Shown: piece by piece, positions 19,358 through 28,254 of the stretch
Layout: the number at the start of each line of letters is the position of its first letter
How positions within the stretch are numbered: position 1 is the stretch's first letter
Program-made: the position numbers and the translations under genes
Source: Vibrio chagasii
GTDB taxonomy: Bacteria > Pseudomonadota > Gammaproteobacteria > Enterobacterales > Vibrionaceae
Direction: 5' to 3'
NCBI GenBank assembly: GCA_041879415.1
Contig: CP090851.1
Span: forward strand, 1,178,001 to 1,242,000
Length of the DNA stretch: 64,000 bases
Notes under the pieces: model-generated
The model's database searches: none
What the model saw: only the letters and a program-made list of their open reading frames with translations
What the model was told of the DNA's origin: nothing

Positions 19358-21112
19358 ATGACTTGTACTAAATTTAAACTAACAACAGTTGCAGCACTAG
19401 TTTTGGCTGCAACTAATGCCAACGCTGCGCTGTATAAGGTAGTTGAAGTAACTCCTTCGATTACCGGTGCATCTGAAATCTTTGGTGTAGCGATTGAGCC
19501 AGCAGCATTTCCTACAATAGCACAAGACCTTACGGCTACTTTAGGTTGTTTTGGTGGGGACAACATTGATGGCAAAGCATGTTCATCATATGTACTAGCA
19601 GGCGAAACACGAGATACGCTTGAAGCCGTTAGCTATCGTGAAGAAGTGCCCTTTGCTATGGATGCTCCGTTCCAATATATCCAAGAGTTCGAAGATTTTG
19701 AAAACTATTGTTATCGTGAGCTTAGATATTCTACATGCGAAAGCTGGGCTCAAAATCGTTGGAATGATACTTGGAGCAAGGAAAGAAACGATCTTACCTA
19801 CGTAAATGCTAAAGCGTTTGTTGAAGGTGGCGATACTTTTGACAGCCGTAACACCGTAATTAATTCATTAGATGACGATGCTAAGCCATTGGGTGTTAAA
19901 TCCGACGGGAACGTTCGTAATAATGCGATGTTCACAACGACACCAAATGGACCAACAGGTACTTCTGAAACTCGTGCATGGCGTGCTATCAAAGCTAGTG
20001 ACGGCACGGTGTACAATGTAGGTAGTGTGTCGACAAAAGGCCCAGGCACAGATACTTCGGATACAACGTTTAGTTCAAAGGCTGCAATTTGGGATGGAAA
20101 CATAACAAAAGAGCTAGATTGGATTAGAAGTGGCAACGCTCAACAAGGTGATTACTTTGCTCAAGGCAGTATGCGCTCGATTGCAATTACGCAAACAGCT
20201 GATCAGCCAACGGTAGATATCTTTTATGGTGTAGGCTACAACACTGCTGATGGTAATGGTGACCTGCAAGATATGAATGCCAGTGTTTTTGTTAGTGACT
20301 CTTTAGAACTCAATACTGCAAAATGGACAACTACGCAGATTAGCGGTGCAGAGGTTAAGTCTGGTTCATCTAACGACGATGCTAGATACAGTAACTCCGT
20401 GGCGACCGACATTAACGATAACTTGTTCGCAGTTGGTTATGCCAAACGTAATGGCTATGTGCCAGAGAATGGTAGTGCAGGCAATAAGATCTTTGTCGTT
20501 GAAAATGCTGCAGATCCTAAAGCTGAATTTTTAACTGGTGGTATCTTCTTTGATGGTTCTAGTGGTGAAGCTAAGGCAGTTAATAATTTCAACGAGATTG
20601 TTGGACAGATAGATGCTGAAACGACTCGTGAAGTTGACGGTAGCGAGCGTAGGCACAGAGGCTTTATCTACCCATACAATTTACCTTCTTCAATTGATGC
20701 TCGTCGTGTTGATGTTTTTGGCGGTAAAGCATGGTGGTTAGACGATCTAACTAACGATGGTGATGCTTCTGGTGATAACAATAAGTTTAGAATCATTGAC
20801 GCAACGGACATCAATGATGCTGGTGTGATTTCTGCAACGGCTATTAAGTGTACAGTCGATGGTAAAGACCAGCCATATGATACAACCTCACATAACTCAT
20901 ACTGTGGTGGCGCGTCATCTAATGCCGTTGAAAAAGTTGTAGCGGTTAAGCTTATCCCAATCAAGGGAGCAAGGTATGACACCGGCTCTGACACTGATAG
21001 TGTCGTAGCTCGTAGTGCCGACTCAGAGAAAGTCGATCGTCAAGGTGGTAGCCTTGGTTGGTTAACTTTGACTGTGCTTGGTCTATTAGGGTTCCGTAGA
21101 AAATTTAAATAA
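19358..21112 (+). CDS. DUF3466 family exported protein with GlyGly-CTERM-type sorting tail
   Basis: A 584-residue secreted or surface protein of unknown function. It has an N-terminal signal peptide (FKLTTVAALVLAATNANAAL), a long Asp/Gly/Ser-rich body with repeated 'VATDINDNLFAVGYA'-like stretches typical of DUF3466, and a C-terminal tripartite tail (GGSLGWLTLTVLGLLGFRRK: Gly-Gly, hydrophobic helix, basic end). Such tails are cut by rhombosortase in Vibrio and Shewanella. It starts nine nt after uup. A strong terminator follows. Confidence 0.88.
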   Translation: MTCTKFKLTTVAALVLAATNANAALYKVVEVTPSITGASEIFGVAIEPAAFPTIAQDLTATLGCFGGDNIDGKACSSYVLAGETRDTLEAVSYREEVPFAMDAPFQYIQEFEDFENYCYRELRYSTCESWAQNRWNDTWSKERNDLTYVNAKAFVEGGDTFDSRNTVINSLDDDAKPLGVKSDGNVRNNAMFTTTPNGPTGTSETRAWRAIKASDGTVYNVGSVSTKGPGTDTSDTTFSSKAAIWDGNITKELDWIRSGNAQQGDYFAQGSMRSIAITQTADQPTVDIFYGVGYNTADGNGDLQDMNASVFVSDSLELNTAKWTTTQISGAEVKSGSSNDDARYSNSVATDINDNLFAVGYAKRNGYVPENGSAGNKIFVVENAADPKAEFLTGGIFFDGSSGEAKAVNNFNEIVGQIDAETTREVDGSERRHRGFIYPYNLPSSIDARRVDVFGGKAWWLDDLTNDGDASGDNNKFRIIDATDINDAGVISATAIKCTVDGKDQPYDTTSHNSYCGGASSNAVEKVVAVKLIPIKGARYDTGSDTDSVVARSADSEKVDRQGGSLGWLTLTVLGLLGFRRKFK

Positions 21113-21124
21113 TTTCTTCTCTTG

Positions 21125-21160
21125 AGCCCGAGTTCACAATTCTGAACTCGGGCTTTTTTT
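21125..21160 (+). terminator. Intrinsic terminator after DUF3466 gene
   Basis: A perfect 12-bp stem (AGCCCGAGTTCA/TGAACTCGGGCT) with a 6-nt loop is followed by a T run. Confidence 0.93.
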
Positions 21161-21274
21161 CGCCTTGAGAAAATCGAAAAATTGGTCGATTCTTAAACTT
21201 GGAGTCACAAAAACTCCGCAAAGTTGTAATCATTGTATGTTAGTAAATCGAAATACCCGTATGAGGACTGCACT

Positions 21275-21448
21275 ATGAAGAGACAAAAGCGTGATCGACT
21301 AGAACGAGCACAATCTCAAGGCTATAAAGCTGGTTTAAACGGTAGGTCACAAGAAGCTTGCCCATATAGCCAAATGGATTCTCGGTCTTATTGGTTAGGT
21401 GGTTGGCGAGATGCCAGAGATGACAAACAAGCAGGTCTCTACAAGTAG
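21275..21448 (+). CDS. rmf: Ribosome modulation factor
   Basis: Small basic protein that dimerises 70S ribosomes into inactive 100S particles in stationary phase. The 57-residue product starts MKRQKRDRLERAQSQGYKAG, identical to E. coli RMF over the first twelve residues, and keeps GRS-E-CPY and SYWLGGWRDAR. The ATG at 21275 matches the family; the frame stays open 14 codons upstream without similarity. Next to fabA, as in E. coli. Confidence 0.97.
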   Translation: MKRQKRDRLERAQSQGYKAGLNGRSQEACPYSQMDSRSYWLGGWRDARDDKQAGLYK

Positions 21449-21470
21449 ATAGAGCGCAACGAATTCAGGT

Positions 21471-21510
21471 CAAGGCTCCATTGTTTCATACAATAGAGCC
21501 TTGTTAGTTT
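21471..21510 (+). terminator. Probable terminator of rmf
   Basis: A long stem (CAAGGCTC-x-ATTG paired with CAAT-x-GAGCCTTG, one mismatch) is followed by TTAGTTT. The T run is weak. Confidence 0.7.
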
Positions 21511-21617
21511 AAGGGGAGGTAAAGTTTGCAAACGGCCAAGAGCAATGTTTCTATGATATTCATGTTTCATTCATTGCTGGTGGATTTAGTAGGCTCATAC
21601 CTTAAATCAGGACCTAG

Positions 21618-21637
21618 TGCACTATAACTAAATATCT
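21618..21637 (+). repeat. Dispersed 20-bp repeat, copy 1
   Basis: TGCACTATAACTAAATATCT occurs here and, identically, at 25336-25355. Both copies are intergenic. No larger repeated unit was seen around either. Confidence 0.7.
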
Positions 21638-21646
21638 TGACGACAA

Positions 21647-21675
21647 AAATAAAGCAGCCATTGGCTGCTTTATTT
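21647..21675 (-). terminator. Terminator of fabA (works on both strands)
   Basis: AAATAAAGCAGCCA pairs with TGGCTGCTTTATTT, with T runs on both strands, just downstream of the fabA stop. Confidence 0.88.
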
Positions 21676-21691
21676 AAATCTAACTATCTAA

Positions 21692-22207
21692 TTAGAATGC
21701 TGACGTATCTTGGAAAAGGCCAACTTTCAAATCTTTAGCAACATAGATCTCTTTGCCATCAACAAGTACGCGACCATCTGCAAGGCCCATAACTAGGCGA
21801 CGGTTAACAACGCGCTTCATGTGGATCTCGTATGTTACTTTTTTCGCTGTAGGCAAGATTTGACCTGTGAATTTAACTTCACCGACACCTAGAGCACGGC
21901 CTTTACCTTCGCCGCCAACCCAACCAAGGTAGAAACCAACCAGCTGCCACATAGCGTCTAGACCTAGACAACCAGGCATTACTGGGTCACCAGGGAAGTG
22001 ACAATCAAAGAACCATAGGTCAGGAGTAATATCGAGCTCAGCAAGAACCAAACCTTTACCGAAATCACCTTCAGTCTCAGACATTTTAGTGATGCGGTCC
22101 ATCATCAACATGTTTGGTGCTGGTAGTTGAGGACCTTGTGGCCATAGTTCGCCTTGGCTTGAAGCTAGAAGCTCTTCGCGAGTGTAAGAATCACGTTTGT
22201 TTTGCAT
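21692..22207 (-). CDS. fabA: 3-hydroxydecanoyl-ACP dehydratase/isomerase
   Basis: Dehydrates 3-hydroxydecanoyl-ACP and isomerises trans-2 to cis-3-decenoyl-ACP, the branch point to unsaturated fatty acids. The 171-residue product is close to E. coli FabA throughout. It has the active-site His in [20 protein letters not shown] with the Asp in the same helix, [14 protein letters not shown], and a C-terminus [10 protein letters not shown]. The ATG at 22207 follows GGAG by nine nt; a TTG two codons upstream is less likely. The Lon-like gene lies upstream on the same strand, as in E. coli. Confidence 0.97.
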   Translation of the reverse strand: MQNKRDSYTREELLASSQGELWPQGPQLPAPNMLMMDRITKMSETEGDFGKGLVLAELDITPDLWFFDCHFPGDPVMPGCLGLDAMWQLVGFYLGWVGGEGKGRALGVGEVKFTGQILPTAKKVTYEIHMKRVVNRRLVMGLADGRVLVDGKEIYVAKDLKVGLFQDTSAF

Positions 22208-22277
22208 TATCAATTACTCCGATTTTTGATAGGTGCATATTAGTGAACAGGTGTACGCTAAACAAGTCCGATCAGTA

Positions 22278-23930
22278 CTAGACAAACCAGTTTTTGATGC
22301 GTCCCACAATTCCCATTGGGTGCTCATGTCTTTCAAAGTTTTCAATACGTTCCGCGATTTTGCTAAGAACGCTTTCTTCTTCATCATCTCTAAATGGTTT
22401 GTTCATAATTAGAGGAATAGCTTCGTCTACATTCGACACAGACCAGATGTGAAATTCTTCGTTTTTGATGCTTTCGATAAGGTCTGGTTTAAGAGCAAGA
22501 TGCCTTAGATTCGATCTCGGCAGAATGACGCCTTGTTTGCCAGTGAGTCCTTGGTGCTTACAAACATGGTAAAAGCCTTCGATTTTCTCATTAAGGCCAC
22601 CAACGGCTTGTACACGGCCAAACTGGTCGACAGCGCCTGTTACAGCAATCTGTTGGTCGATAGGGTACTCAGACAGTGCGCTTACTAGAGAGCAAAGCTC
22701 TGCGAGAGATGCGCTGTCGCCATCAACTTCACAATACGACTGCTCAAACACGACTGATGCAGCGTATGGTAATGGGTCTTCAAGGTTTAATGCGCTGCTA
22801 ACAAATGCCTGCATGATCATCATGCCTTTCGCATGTAAGTTACCACCAAGCTCTGCTTTACGTTCAACATCGGAAATGTCGCCATCACCAAAGTGAATTA
22901 CGCATGAAATACGCGCTGGTTCACCATAAGAGATTGGGTGACCTGGAACGTCGATGACGGTGAGGCCATTTACTTGGCCAACTTGTTCACCTTCGGTTTC
23001 AATGATGACTTGGCCATCACGAATGTCATCTAGAGCGCGCTCTGGAAGGTATGATTCTCGATTGTATCTGTGTTGTTGAGCTTGTTGGACATGGTGGATG
23101 TCAATTTCACCGTTGTTGGCTTCAACCAGTGCTTCGCTCAGTAATGCGTTGTGCCAAATTGGACACAGTGGAATATAATTTTGATCTTCCGTTTCTCGTG
23201 CGCCAGCGGTCAAAATCGCCGTTAACGCGTTTTGTGTAATGTTTGGTAGATCATAACGTTGCACAAGCCACTTAAGGTAGCCAAGGTATTGAGTCAGAGT
23301 TTCTTCAGATAGCTTGATGTCTTGTTCAATTTCACTGAAAAGACAAAAACCAGTTTGAATATCGCTATCTAAGTAATCAAGGTCACCGAGTTGCGATCGG
23401 TCTCCAACGACAATCAATTTAATATTGTATGTAAGAGGAAGCGTTGGTGATTGATTCAAGTGCTCAGGGTTACTGCTGATTGGCTCCACAGCTTCACCAA
23501 GCAGTGCTGACTTTAATAGCAACCAGCTTCCTGGATTAGCAAGAATCAAGTTGGCTGACACAATCAGATACCCATTGTTCGCTCTAGCGAGTAAACCGGG
23601 TTTCGTAGCAACAACTTTGCCATCACGTGATTGAACTTGATCAAACAGAGAGGTTGCGTTCAAAGATTCGGTTTTGATAACCGGCTTTGTATCGTCATCT
23701 AATTCAGCAACTAAAGATTCAACGATCATTTGGCGATAGATCGAGTTGTCCGGGGAATTCACCAATAATACGCGTGAAAGGTTAGATAAACGGACAAAGC
23801 GAGTTAACGCATCTCTGAATCGGTGTTGAATAACTGAGAATGGGAGAGGCGAGATGTCATGGAATTGCTCTAATTGAGCGTTATATTCGTCGTACTGAGG
23901 CGTAACATGTCGCCAATCTACTTGAGTCAT
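22278..23930 (-). CDS. Lon-like protease (LonH/YcbZ type) with degenerate ATPase part
   Basis: A 550-residue protein with a C-terminal Lon S16 domain. The catalytic Ser is in EVDGDSASLAELCSLVSALS and the Lys in GGLNEKIEGFYHVC. The N-terminal half corresponds to an AAA+ region, but the P-loop position reads VNSPDNSIYRQ without GKS/T, so ATP hydrolysis is doubtful. This is the YcbZ subfamily, which sits next to fabA in enterobacteria too (E. coli 586 residues). Substrate unknown. Confidence 0.9.
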   Translation of the reverse strand: MTQVDWRHVTPQYDEYNAQLEQFHDISPLPFSVIQHRFRDALTRFVRLSNLSRVLLVNSPDNSIYRQMIVESLVAELDDDTKPVIKTESLNATSLFDQVQSRDGKVVATKPGLLARANNGYLIVSANLILANPGSWLLLKSALLGEAVEPISSNPEHLNQSPTLPLTYNIKLIVVGDRSQLGDLDYLDSDIQTGFCLFSEIEQDIKLSEETLTQYLGYLKWLVQRYDLPNITQNALTAILTAGARETEDQNYIPLCPIWHNALLSEALVEANNGEIDIHHVQQAQQHRYNRESYLPERALDDIRDGQVIIETEGEQVGQVNGLTVIDVPGHPISYGEPARISCVIHFGDGDISDVERKAELGGNLHAKGMMIMQAFVSSALNLEDPLPYAASVVFEQSYCEVDGDSASLAELCSLVSALSEYPIDQQIAVTGAVDQFGRVQAVGGLNEKIEGFYHVCKHQGLTGKQGVILPRSNLRHLALKPDLIESIKNEEFHIWSVSNVDEAIPLIMNKPFRDDEEESVLSKIAERIENFERHEHPMGIVGRIKNWFV

Positions 23931-24082
23931 TTAGGTTTCTGATTAGGATAATAAGGTAGGGAGTATATAGAAAAACTGATCTCGCTTGTAGCTCTATATC
24001 AACGCGATCAATCACGGGGCGAATATAAGTATGATCTTAGTCTATTCTTTCAAGACAATAATTGTTAAATAGCCTGTTTTGG

Positions 24083-24095
24083 GTTACGCTGTCAC
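24083..24095 (+). promoter_or_regulatory. matS-like site in front of matP
   Basis: GTTACGCTGTCAC matches the MatP target consensus GTGACRNYGTCAC at 12 of 13 positions (T instead of G at position 3). It ends 24 nt before the matP ATG, where a bound protein would overlap the promoter or leader. Confidence 0.65.
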
Positions 24096-24119
24096 TAGGA
24101 TTAACACGCGAGATTAGAC

Positions 24120-24575
24120 ATGAAATATCAGCAACTTGAAAACTTGGAATGTGGTTGGAAATGGAACTATCTGGTCAAAAAATGGAAAGAAGGCGAATCG
24201 ATCACCTGCCATATTGATTCAAGTGAAGCTGAGGTCGCAATACAAGCGCTGTTAAAGCTTGAGCATCAACCAACTGGCGTACTTGAATGGATCTCTGACA
24301 ATATGTCTCCAGAGCTCGATAATAAGCTTAAACAAGCGATCAGAGCGAAGCGAAAACGCCATTTTAACGCTGAGCAGGTTCACACAAAAAAGAAATCAAT
24401 CGACCTCGATTACCGCGTGTGGGAAAAGCTATCTCAAAGAGCGAATGAGTTGGGGTGCACCTTGTCTGACGCCATCGAATACCTGGTAAGTGAAGCATCT
24501 CGTAGCGAACAGGCGAGTAAAACGGTAACGAGCCTTAAAGAAGACTTAAGCAAGCTCCTCTCTGACGATAAATAA
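24120..24575 (+). CDS. matP: Macrodomain Ter protein MatP
   Basis: Ribbon-helix-helix DNA-binding protein that organises the Ter region of the chromosome and ties it to the divisome through ZapB. The 151-residue product has the N-terminal part [24 protein letters not shown], the basic stretch [25 protein letters not shown] leading into the RHH ([26 protein letters not shown]), and a C-terminal coiled coil for tetramer formation. Divergent from the Lon-like gene. Its presence fits a terminus-proximal location. Confidence 0.96.
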   Translation: [151 protein letters not shown]

Positions 24576-24598
24576 CCATCAACATTAATGGTGACCTC

Positions 24599-24907
24599 AT
24601 GATGTATGTAATCTTAATCGGTGCAATATTGATATTTTGGCTGGTTGCTGTCGATAGGCCCGTGCTAAAAATAAAATTCAATGATGGGGCTATTGAGCAA
24701 GTCAAAGGTCATCTACCACCGAGTTTTAAACATAACCTTCAAGAAATTGGCCACAATAATGCGTTCAAAGGTGAGCTGAAAGTGTACGCGAAGCGCTCTG
24801 GTTACAATCTGAAGTTCACCAAGGATGTGCCTAAAAGTGTGCAACAGAGGATTCGTAATGTATTCCCGCATAACGGATTTAAATCGAAAGGCTCAAAGAA
24901 AGCGTAA
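24599..24907 (+). CDS. DUF3634 family small membrane-anchored protein
   Basis: A 102-residue protein with one N-terminal membrane helix (VILIGAILIFWLVAV) and a basic soluble part (LKIKFNDGAIEQVKGHLPPSFKHNLQEIGHNNAFKGELKVYAKRSG). The pattern is that of DUF3634, known mainly from vibrios, of unknown function. It starts 23 nt after matP. Two ATGs in tandem at 24599 and 24602. Confidence 0.75.
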   Translation: MMYVILIGAILIFWLVAVDRPVLKIKFNDGAIEQVKGHLPPSFKHNLQEIGHNNAFKGELKVYAKRSGYNLKFTKDVPKSVQQRIRNVFPHNGFKSKGSKKA

Positions 24908-25012
24908 TTTCTGATAATTACGTGTTGTCTGATATAACACCATACTAAGTTAGTCCTAAACACCTCTCTATTGTCTTCATACTGTTTTCAATTTTCAAGA
25001 ATAGAGAACAGT

Positions 25013-25324
25013 ATGAGATATCTAGCACTTTTATTGTGTTGTTTGCCACTATTAGCAATTGCAGACGACTCTTTGATTAATCCAGTCGCAAAAAAGATCA
25101 AAGCCACCGTGCTTAAAGATCTCAACAAGAGCCATATTGAGCTAGAAGGGTATTGTGACCTTATGATTGAGATGAAGCATGCCAAAGGCTATGCACGAAT
25201 CAAAAAGGTTAGAACATCTGGGGATAGCAAAATCTGTAAAGAGGCTAAAAAGCACTTGCCCAAGCGTAAAAAGTTTAAGTACAGTTTTCCTGAGAAATAT
25301 ATTCGTCTCCACATATCAGAATAA
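25013..25324 (+). CDS. Small periplasmic protein with TolA C-terminal-like fold pattern
   Basis: A 103-residue exported protein with signal peptide MRYLALLLCCLPLLAIA. The rest has two cysteines spaced as in the TolA C-terminal domain (GYCDLMIEM ... GDSKICKEAKKHLP) and ends KYSFPEKYIRLHIS, again like the TolA end segment. It lacks TolA's membrane anchor and long helix. The ATG at 25013 is preferred because it opens directly on the signal peptide. Function is inference from the pattern. Confidence 0.6.
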   Translation: MRYLALLLCCLPLLAIADDSLINPVAKKIKATVLKDLNKSHIELEGYCDLMIEMKHAKGYARIKKVRTSGDSKICKEAKKHLPKRKKFKYSFPEKYIRLHISE

Positions 25325-25335
25325 CTACCATCTGA

Positions 25336-25355
25336 TGCACTATAACTAAATATCT
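25336..25355 (+). repeat. Dispersed 20-bp repeat, copy 2
   Basis: Identical to the 20-mer at 21618-21637 (TGCACTATAACTAAATATCT). It lies just after the TolA-like gene stop. Confidence 0.7.
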
Positions 25356-25470
25356 ATAATTTTAATGAAACAATTTCGTGAACCAATCTCTAATTTCTAT
25401 TAATATTTAGCTCACTTATAAAGTAGGCATATGCTGCCAAAAAGAAGATTAGGGCAAAGGAAAGTCTCGG

Positions 25471-26691
25471 TTGTTGCTAGCAAATAAAAATTACACCCCA
25501 GAAGTCATAGAGATCTCTAGAAAAGTTTCAATTAACGTTGAGACTCGTTTTACTAAGTGGTTGATATCTGAAAAGTATAAACTTGACCAATCCACGGTCG
25601 ATACGCTACTTAGCTTAGAAAATAGATACTGCGAGAGCGTCATCTTTAATGAGGCAGACCGAATCTCACATAACCAACGTATTCTTTTGCGTTGTGAACA
25701 AGATAGAGTTAATGCCAAACGTGAGAAGGTAGCGGCCAAACAACAAACACTGCGTTACGTTATTGACGATGTGAGTGACGCGGCTTCAGCGCTCATGTTA
25801 GAGAAGCTTCAAGGTACACTGATAAGCTCTCTGTTCACACAGCTGCCAGATTACAATCAGTTTGCGAGTGTGGCGTATTCTCCATCTTTAAACTTTTCCA
25901 AGTTACACAAAATTTCATCCGAGAGCCGGGGACTCAGCTCTAGTCTTGTTGAGTTTGTTTCCAATCGTGAGTTTACAGAGAAATACGGCAAGAAATCGAA
26001 AATCATACTCGACCCTAAAGTTGCAGCAAGGCAAATTGGTATAGAAAACTGTCGATTGTTGTTTCCATTATTGATGAGCCAACAGTTGATCAAGTGGAAC
26101 GACGGCAATATCAAGCATATTGTGCCAAAGGTTTGGCAACACTTGGTGGTGACTTCGAATGCTACGCGTATAAGACTACAAGAAACGTCCGTTAAAGATC
26201 CGAACGTTGGCATCCTTCTTGGCGTTTTGAGAGTGTTACCTTTATTCTTGATTTGTAATCACTTTTCTTCAACTTTCGAAGATGCCTTGGTGAAAACTAT
26301 GCTCGGTTATCGAGATGCCAGCGACAGGCATGAAGAATATTACGCTTGTGCTGAAGTCATTCCAAATACTCAGTTTCTGGAGTCTATGGTAGAGCAACTT
26401 GAGTTGAAACTGCTTCAGAAGCTTGTTGAATTCATTGATTGGAGTCCTGGCAACCAGTTTATAAAGAGAGCTCTATTAGAGGAAGTGAACGATGTTCCAG
26501 TGTTAGAAAGAACCCTCTACGGAGCTGCATTAGCTCAAGGAAGAAAGTTCTCAATTTTTGAAGCATTGAGCAACAGTGATTTCTTTAATATTAAGCACAG
26601 ACCTTATTGGTTCTCGAATGTTCAAATGTCAGCAACGACGATTGAGCAAATGCAGAATAGGGTACCAGGTAAAATAACCGATAAGATGTAA
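25471..26691 (+). CDS. HDOD-type signalling protein, 5' end uncertain
   Basis: A 406-residue cytosolic protein that looks like an HDOD-domain protein (helical, with LLFPLLMSQQLIKWNDGNIKHIVPKVWQH and GILLGVLRVLPLFLICNHF) but lacks recognisable catalytic HD residues. In this frame the only early starts are TTG codons at 25471 and 25474, behind AAAGGAAAG at a workable distance. An ATG at 25431 in another frame encodes 18 residues (MLPKRRLGQRKVSVVASK) and hits TAA exactly where the long frame reads NKNYTPEV. A +1 shift or a 4-nt insertion (TAAA) near 25485 may have split a longer gene. A terminator follows. Confidence 0.65.
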   Translation: MLLANKNYTPEVIEISRKVSINVETRFTKWLISEKYKLDQSTVDTLLSLENRYCESVIFNEADRISHNQRILLRCEQDRVNAKREKVAAKQQTLRYVIDDVSDAASALMLEKLQGTLISSLFTQLPDYNQFASVAYSPSLNFSKLHKISSESRGLSSSLVEFVSNREFTEKYGKKSKIILDPKVAARQIGIENCRLLFPLLMSQQLIKWNDGNIKHIVPKVWQHLVVTSNATRIRLQETSVKDPNVGILLGVLRVLPLFLICNHFSSTFEDALVKTMLGYRDASDRHEEYYACAEVIPNTQFLESMVEQLELKLLQKLVEFIDWSPGNQFIKRALLEEVNDVPVLERTLYGAALAQGRKFSIFEALSNSDFFNIKHRPYWFSNVQMSATTIEQMQNRVPGKITDKM

Positions 26692-26692
26692 T

Positions 26693-26724
26693 AAAAAGAG
26701 CCACAATTGATGTGGCTCTTTTTG
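26693..26724 (+). terminator. Bidirectional terminator between HDOD and DUF2971 genes
   Basis: A perfect 13-bp stem (AAAAAGAGCCACA/TGTGGCTCTTTTT) with a 5-nt loop between two convergent genes. Confidence 0.93.
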
Positions 26725-26776
26725 TTTAAGTTGCACTGTCACTTTTGTTTATAATGACAATTATCATAGGTACGTC

Positions 26777-27379
26777 TTAGCAAACGACTTCAAAGGTGAA
26801 TGAGTCTTGTTTGGCTATTGCTTGTTTAACTGGAATACCTAAGCGTTGGCATGTCATTAACAGTTTTAGCTTTCTATCGGCTGGAGCGTGCTCTGAGAGA
26901 ATGACTGAAGTTAGGCATTGCTTGTTGAGAAACAGTTTATTGCCGACGAGCTCTTCATTAGGTAGTACCCAGCGATATTCTCGTTCATAGCGCCAATTAG
27001 AATGCTTCACCTTAAAGAGCTCGGTGCCTAAGCGTAATGGCGGTAAATTCTCTAATAAGGGTAAACAGATATTGCTTGGGTGGTCTTCATATTGGACCTC
27101 GAAGCAGTTTAGGTTTGCGTCACCCTCATAACAGTTAAGGTCATACTCAATACACATGCCTTTGAAGTTATCACCGTATTGAGACCACAGTATTGGGTGG
27201 TCGCTGGACTGTGAGAAACACATCACCTTAAAATCATTTTGAAGGCATTGGCTGAAGATGTGGTTAGAATCAAAAGGGTTATTAAAGGATTTAGCGTAAT
27301 CAAACCACAACGAACATTCGGATATCGATTGTATGTTTCTATCGTGGAGCGATCTGAACTTATAAAGTTTAGGCAACAT
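26777..27379 (-). CDS. DUF2971 domain-containing protein
   Basis: A 200-residue soluble protein with the usual DUF2971 blocks in order: LYKFRSL at the start, LWFDYAKSFNNPFD, VMCFSQSSDHPILWSQYGDNFKGMCIEYD, and the basic WRYEREYRWVLP. Function unknown; the family is scattered and often found in accessory DNA. The ATG at 27379 has AGG eight nt upstream; a GTG three codons earlier is the alternative. It stands alone, convergent with the HDOD gene. Confidence 0.8.
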   Translation of the reverse strand: MLPKLYKFRSLHDRNIQSISECSLWFDYAKSFNNPFDSNHIFSQCLQNDFKVMCFSQSSDHPILWSQYGDNFKGMCIEYDLNCYEGDANLNCFEVQYEDHPSNICLPLLENLPPLRLGTELFKVKHSNWRYEREYRWVLPNEELVGNKLFLNKQCLTSVILSEHAPADRKLKLLMTCQRLGIPVKQAIAKQDSFTFEVVC

Positions 27380-27657
27380 ATCAAACACCTAGTTTACAAC
27401 ATTTTCTGATGTTAACACTTTAATAGGTAATGCAAGTCCGAATGCACAGCATTTGATTGCTTAATCACCTTATTTTTAATTATAACTGTTTGATAGATCA
27501 AAATTTAAACACAAAATAGTGGCCTGTTTAGGTGGTTTATTTTGCCATACATCGGCCCTTAAGATTTCTAGGTTCATGTTAAATAAGATACAACGTAACG
27601 TTTTAGTTTATAAAGTCGGCTTTACTCAAATGGGTTAATATCGGTTATTTGAAGGGA

Positions 27658-28254
27658 TTAAAACTTGTAGCGAGCTCCAACGTAGGCGGTTTGCGATGAA
27701 ATATCGACACTATCGATCTCAACGCGTGCATTTCGGTAGCCAAAGTGAATGTCGATATTATCTGAAACTATTGCACCAAGCTCAGCACCAACTTGGTATG
27801 CTGCTTCAGATTTAGACGCAGATGCTCCCAAAGCTTTGACCTCCATATCCATAGATCCGACACCAGCCAACAGGGACACGTACAAATCTAATACGTCGCC
27901 TTCAACAATGAATTTCGGCTTTACGTTGACGAAGAAAGCCTGACCTTCGATATCCATTATCTCGTTATAAGTTACTTTGCCAAGTTTGCGATATTCGGCT
28001 TCCAGCCCCAATTTAACAACGTCATGTGTATTGAATTCGAAGCCTCCAACTAGGTTATAGCTTAGGTTAGACAGGTCTGACGAATCCTCAATTGAACGAC
28101 CAAGATATTCTGATTCGGTTTCATTATACAAGCCGATATCCGCGCCAATATAGAATTGGCCAAGCTCTTTTGAGTTCTCTTTGTCACTAGCAAGCGCGTA
28201 CGAGTCCATTGCGAAAATAGAGAATAGTGATAGGGCGACCATACTGCTTTTCAT
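27658..28254 (-). CDS. Outer-membrane beta-barrel (porin-like) protein
   Basis: A 198-residue exported protein. It has a signal peptide (MKSSMVALSLFSIFAMDSYALA), then alternating amphipathic strands (FYIGADIGLYNE, YNLVGGFEFNTHD, LGLEAEYRKLGKV, FFVNVKPKFIVEG, AAYQVGAELGAIV, IDIHFGYRNARVE) and a final strand ending in Phe (TAYVGARYKF), the BAM recognition end. Length and strand count fit an eight-stranded OmpA/OmpX-type barrel. Ligand unknown. Confidence 0.82.
   Translation of the reverse strand: MKSSMVALSLFSIFAMDSYALASDKENSKELGQFYIGADIGLYNETESEYLGRSIEDSSDLSNLSYNLVGGFEFNTHDVVKLGLEAEYRKLGKVTYNEIMDIEGQAFFVNVKPKFIVEGDVLDLYVSLLAGVGSMDMEVKALGASASKSEAAYQVGAELGAIVSDNIDIHFGYRNARVEIDSVDISSQTAYVGARYKF

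Noticed and set aside
27569..27585. TTCATGTTAAAT resembling a XerD arm
   Set aside because: No XerC-like arm at the right distance.
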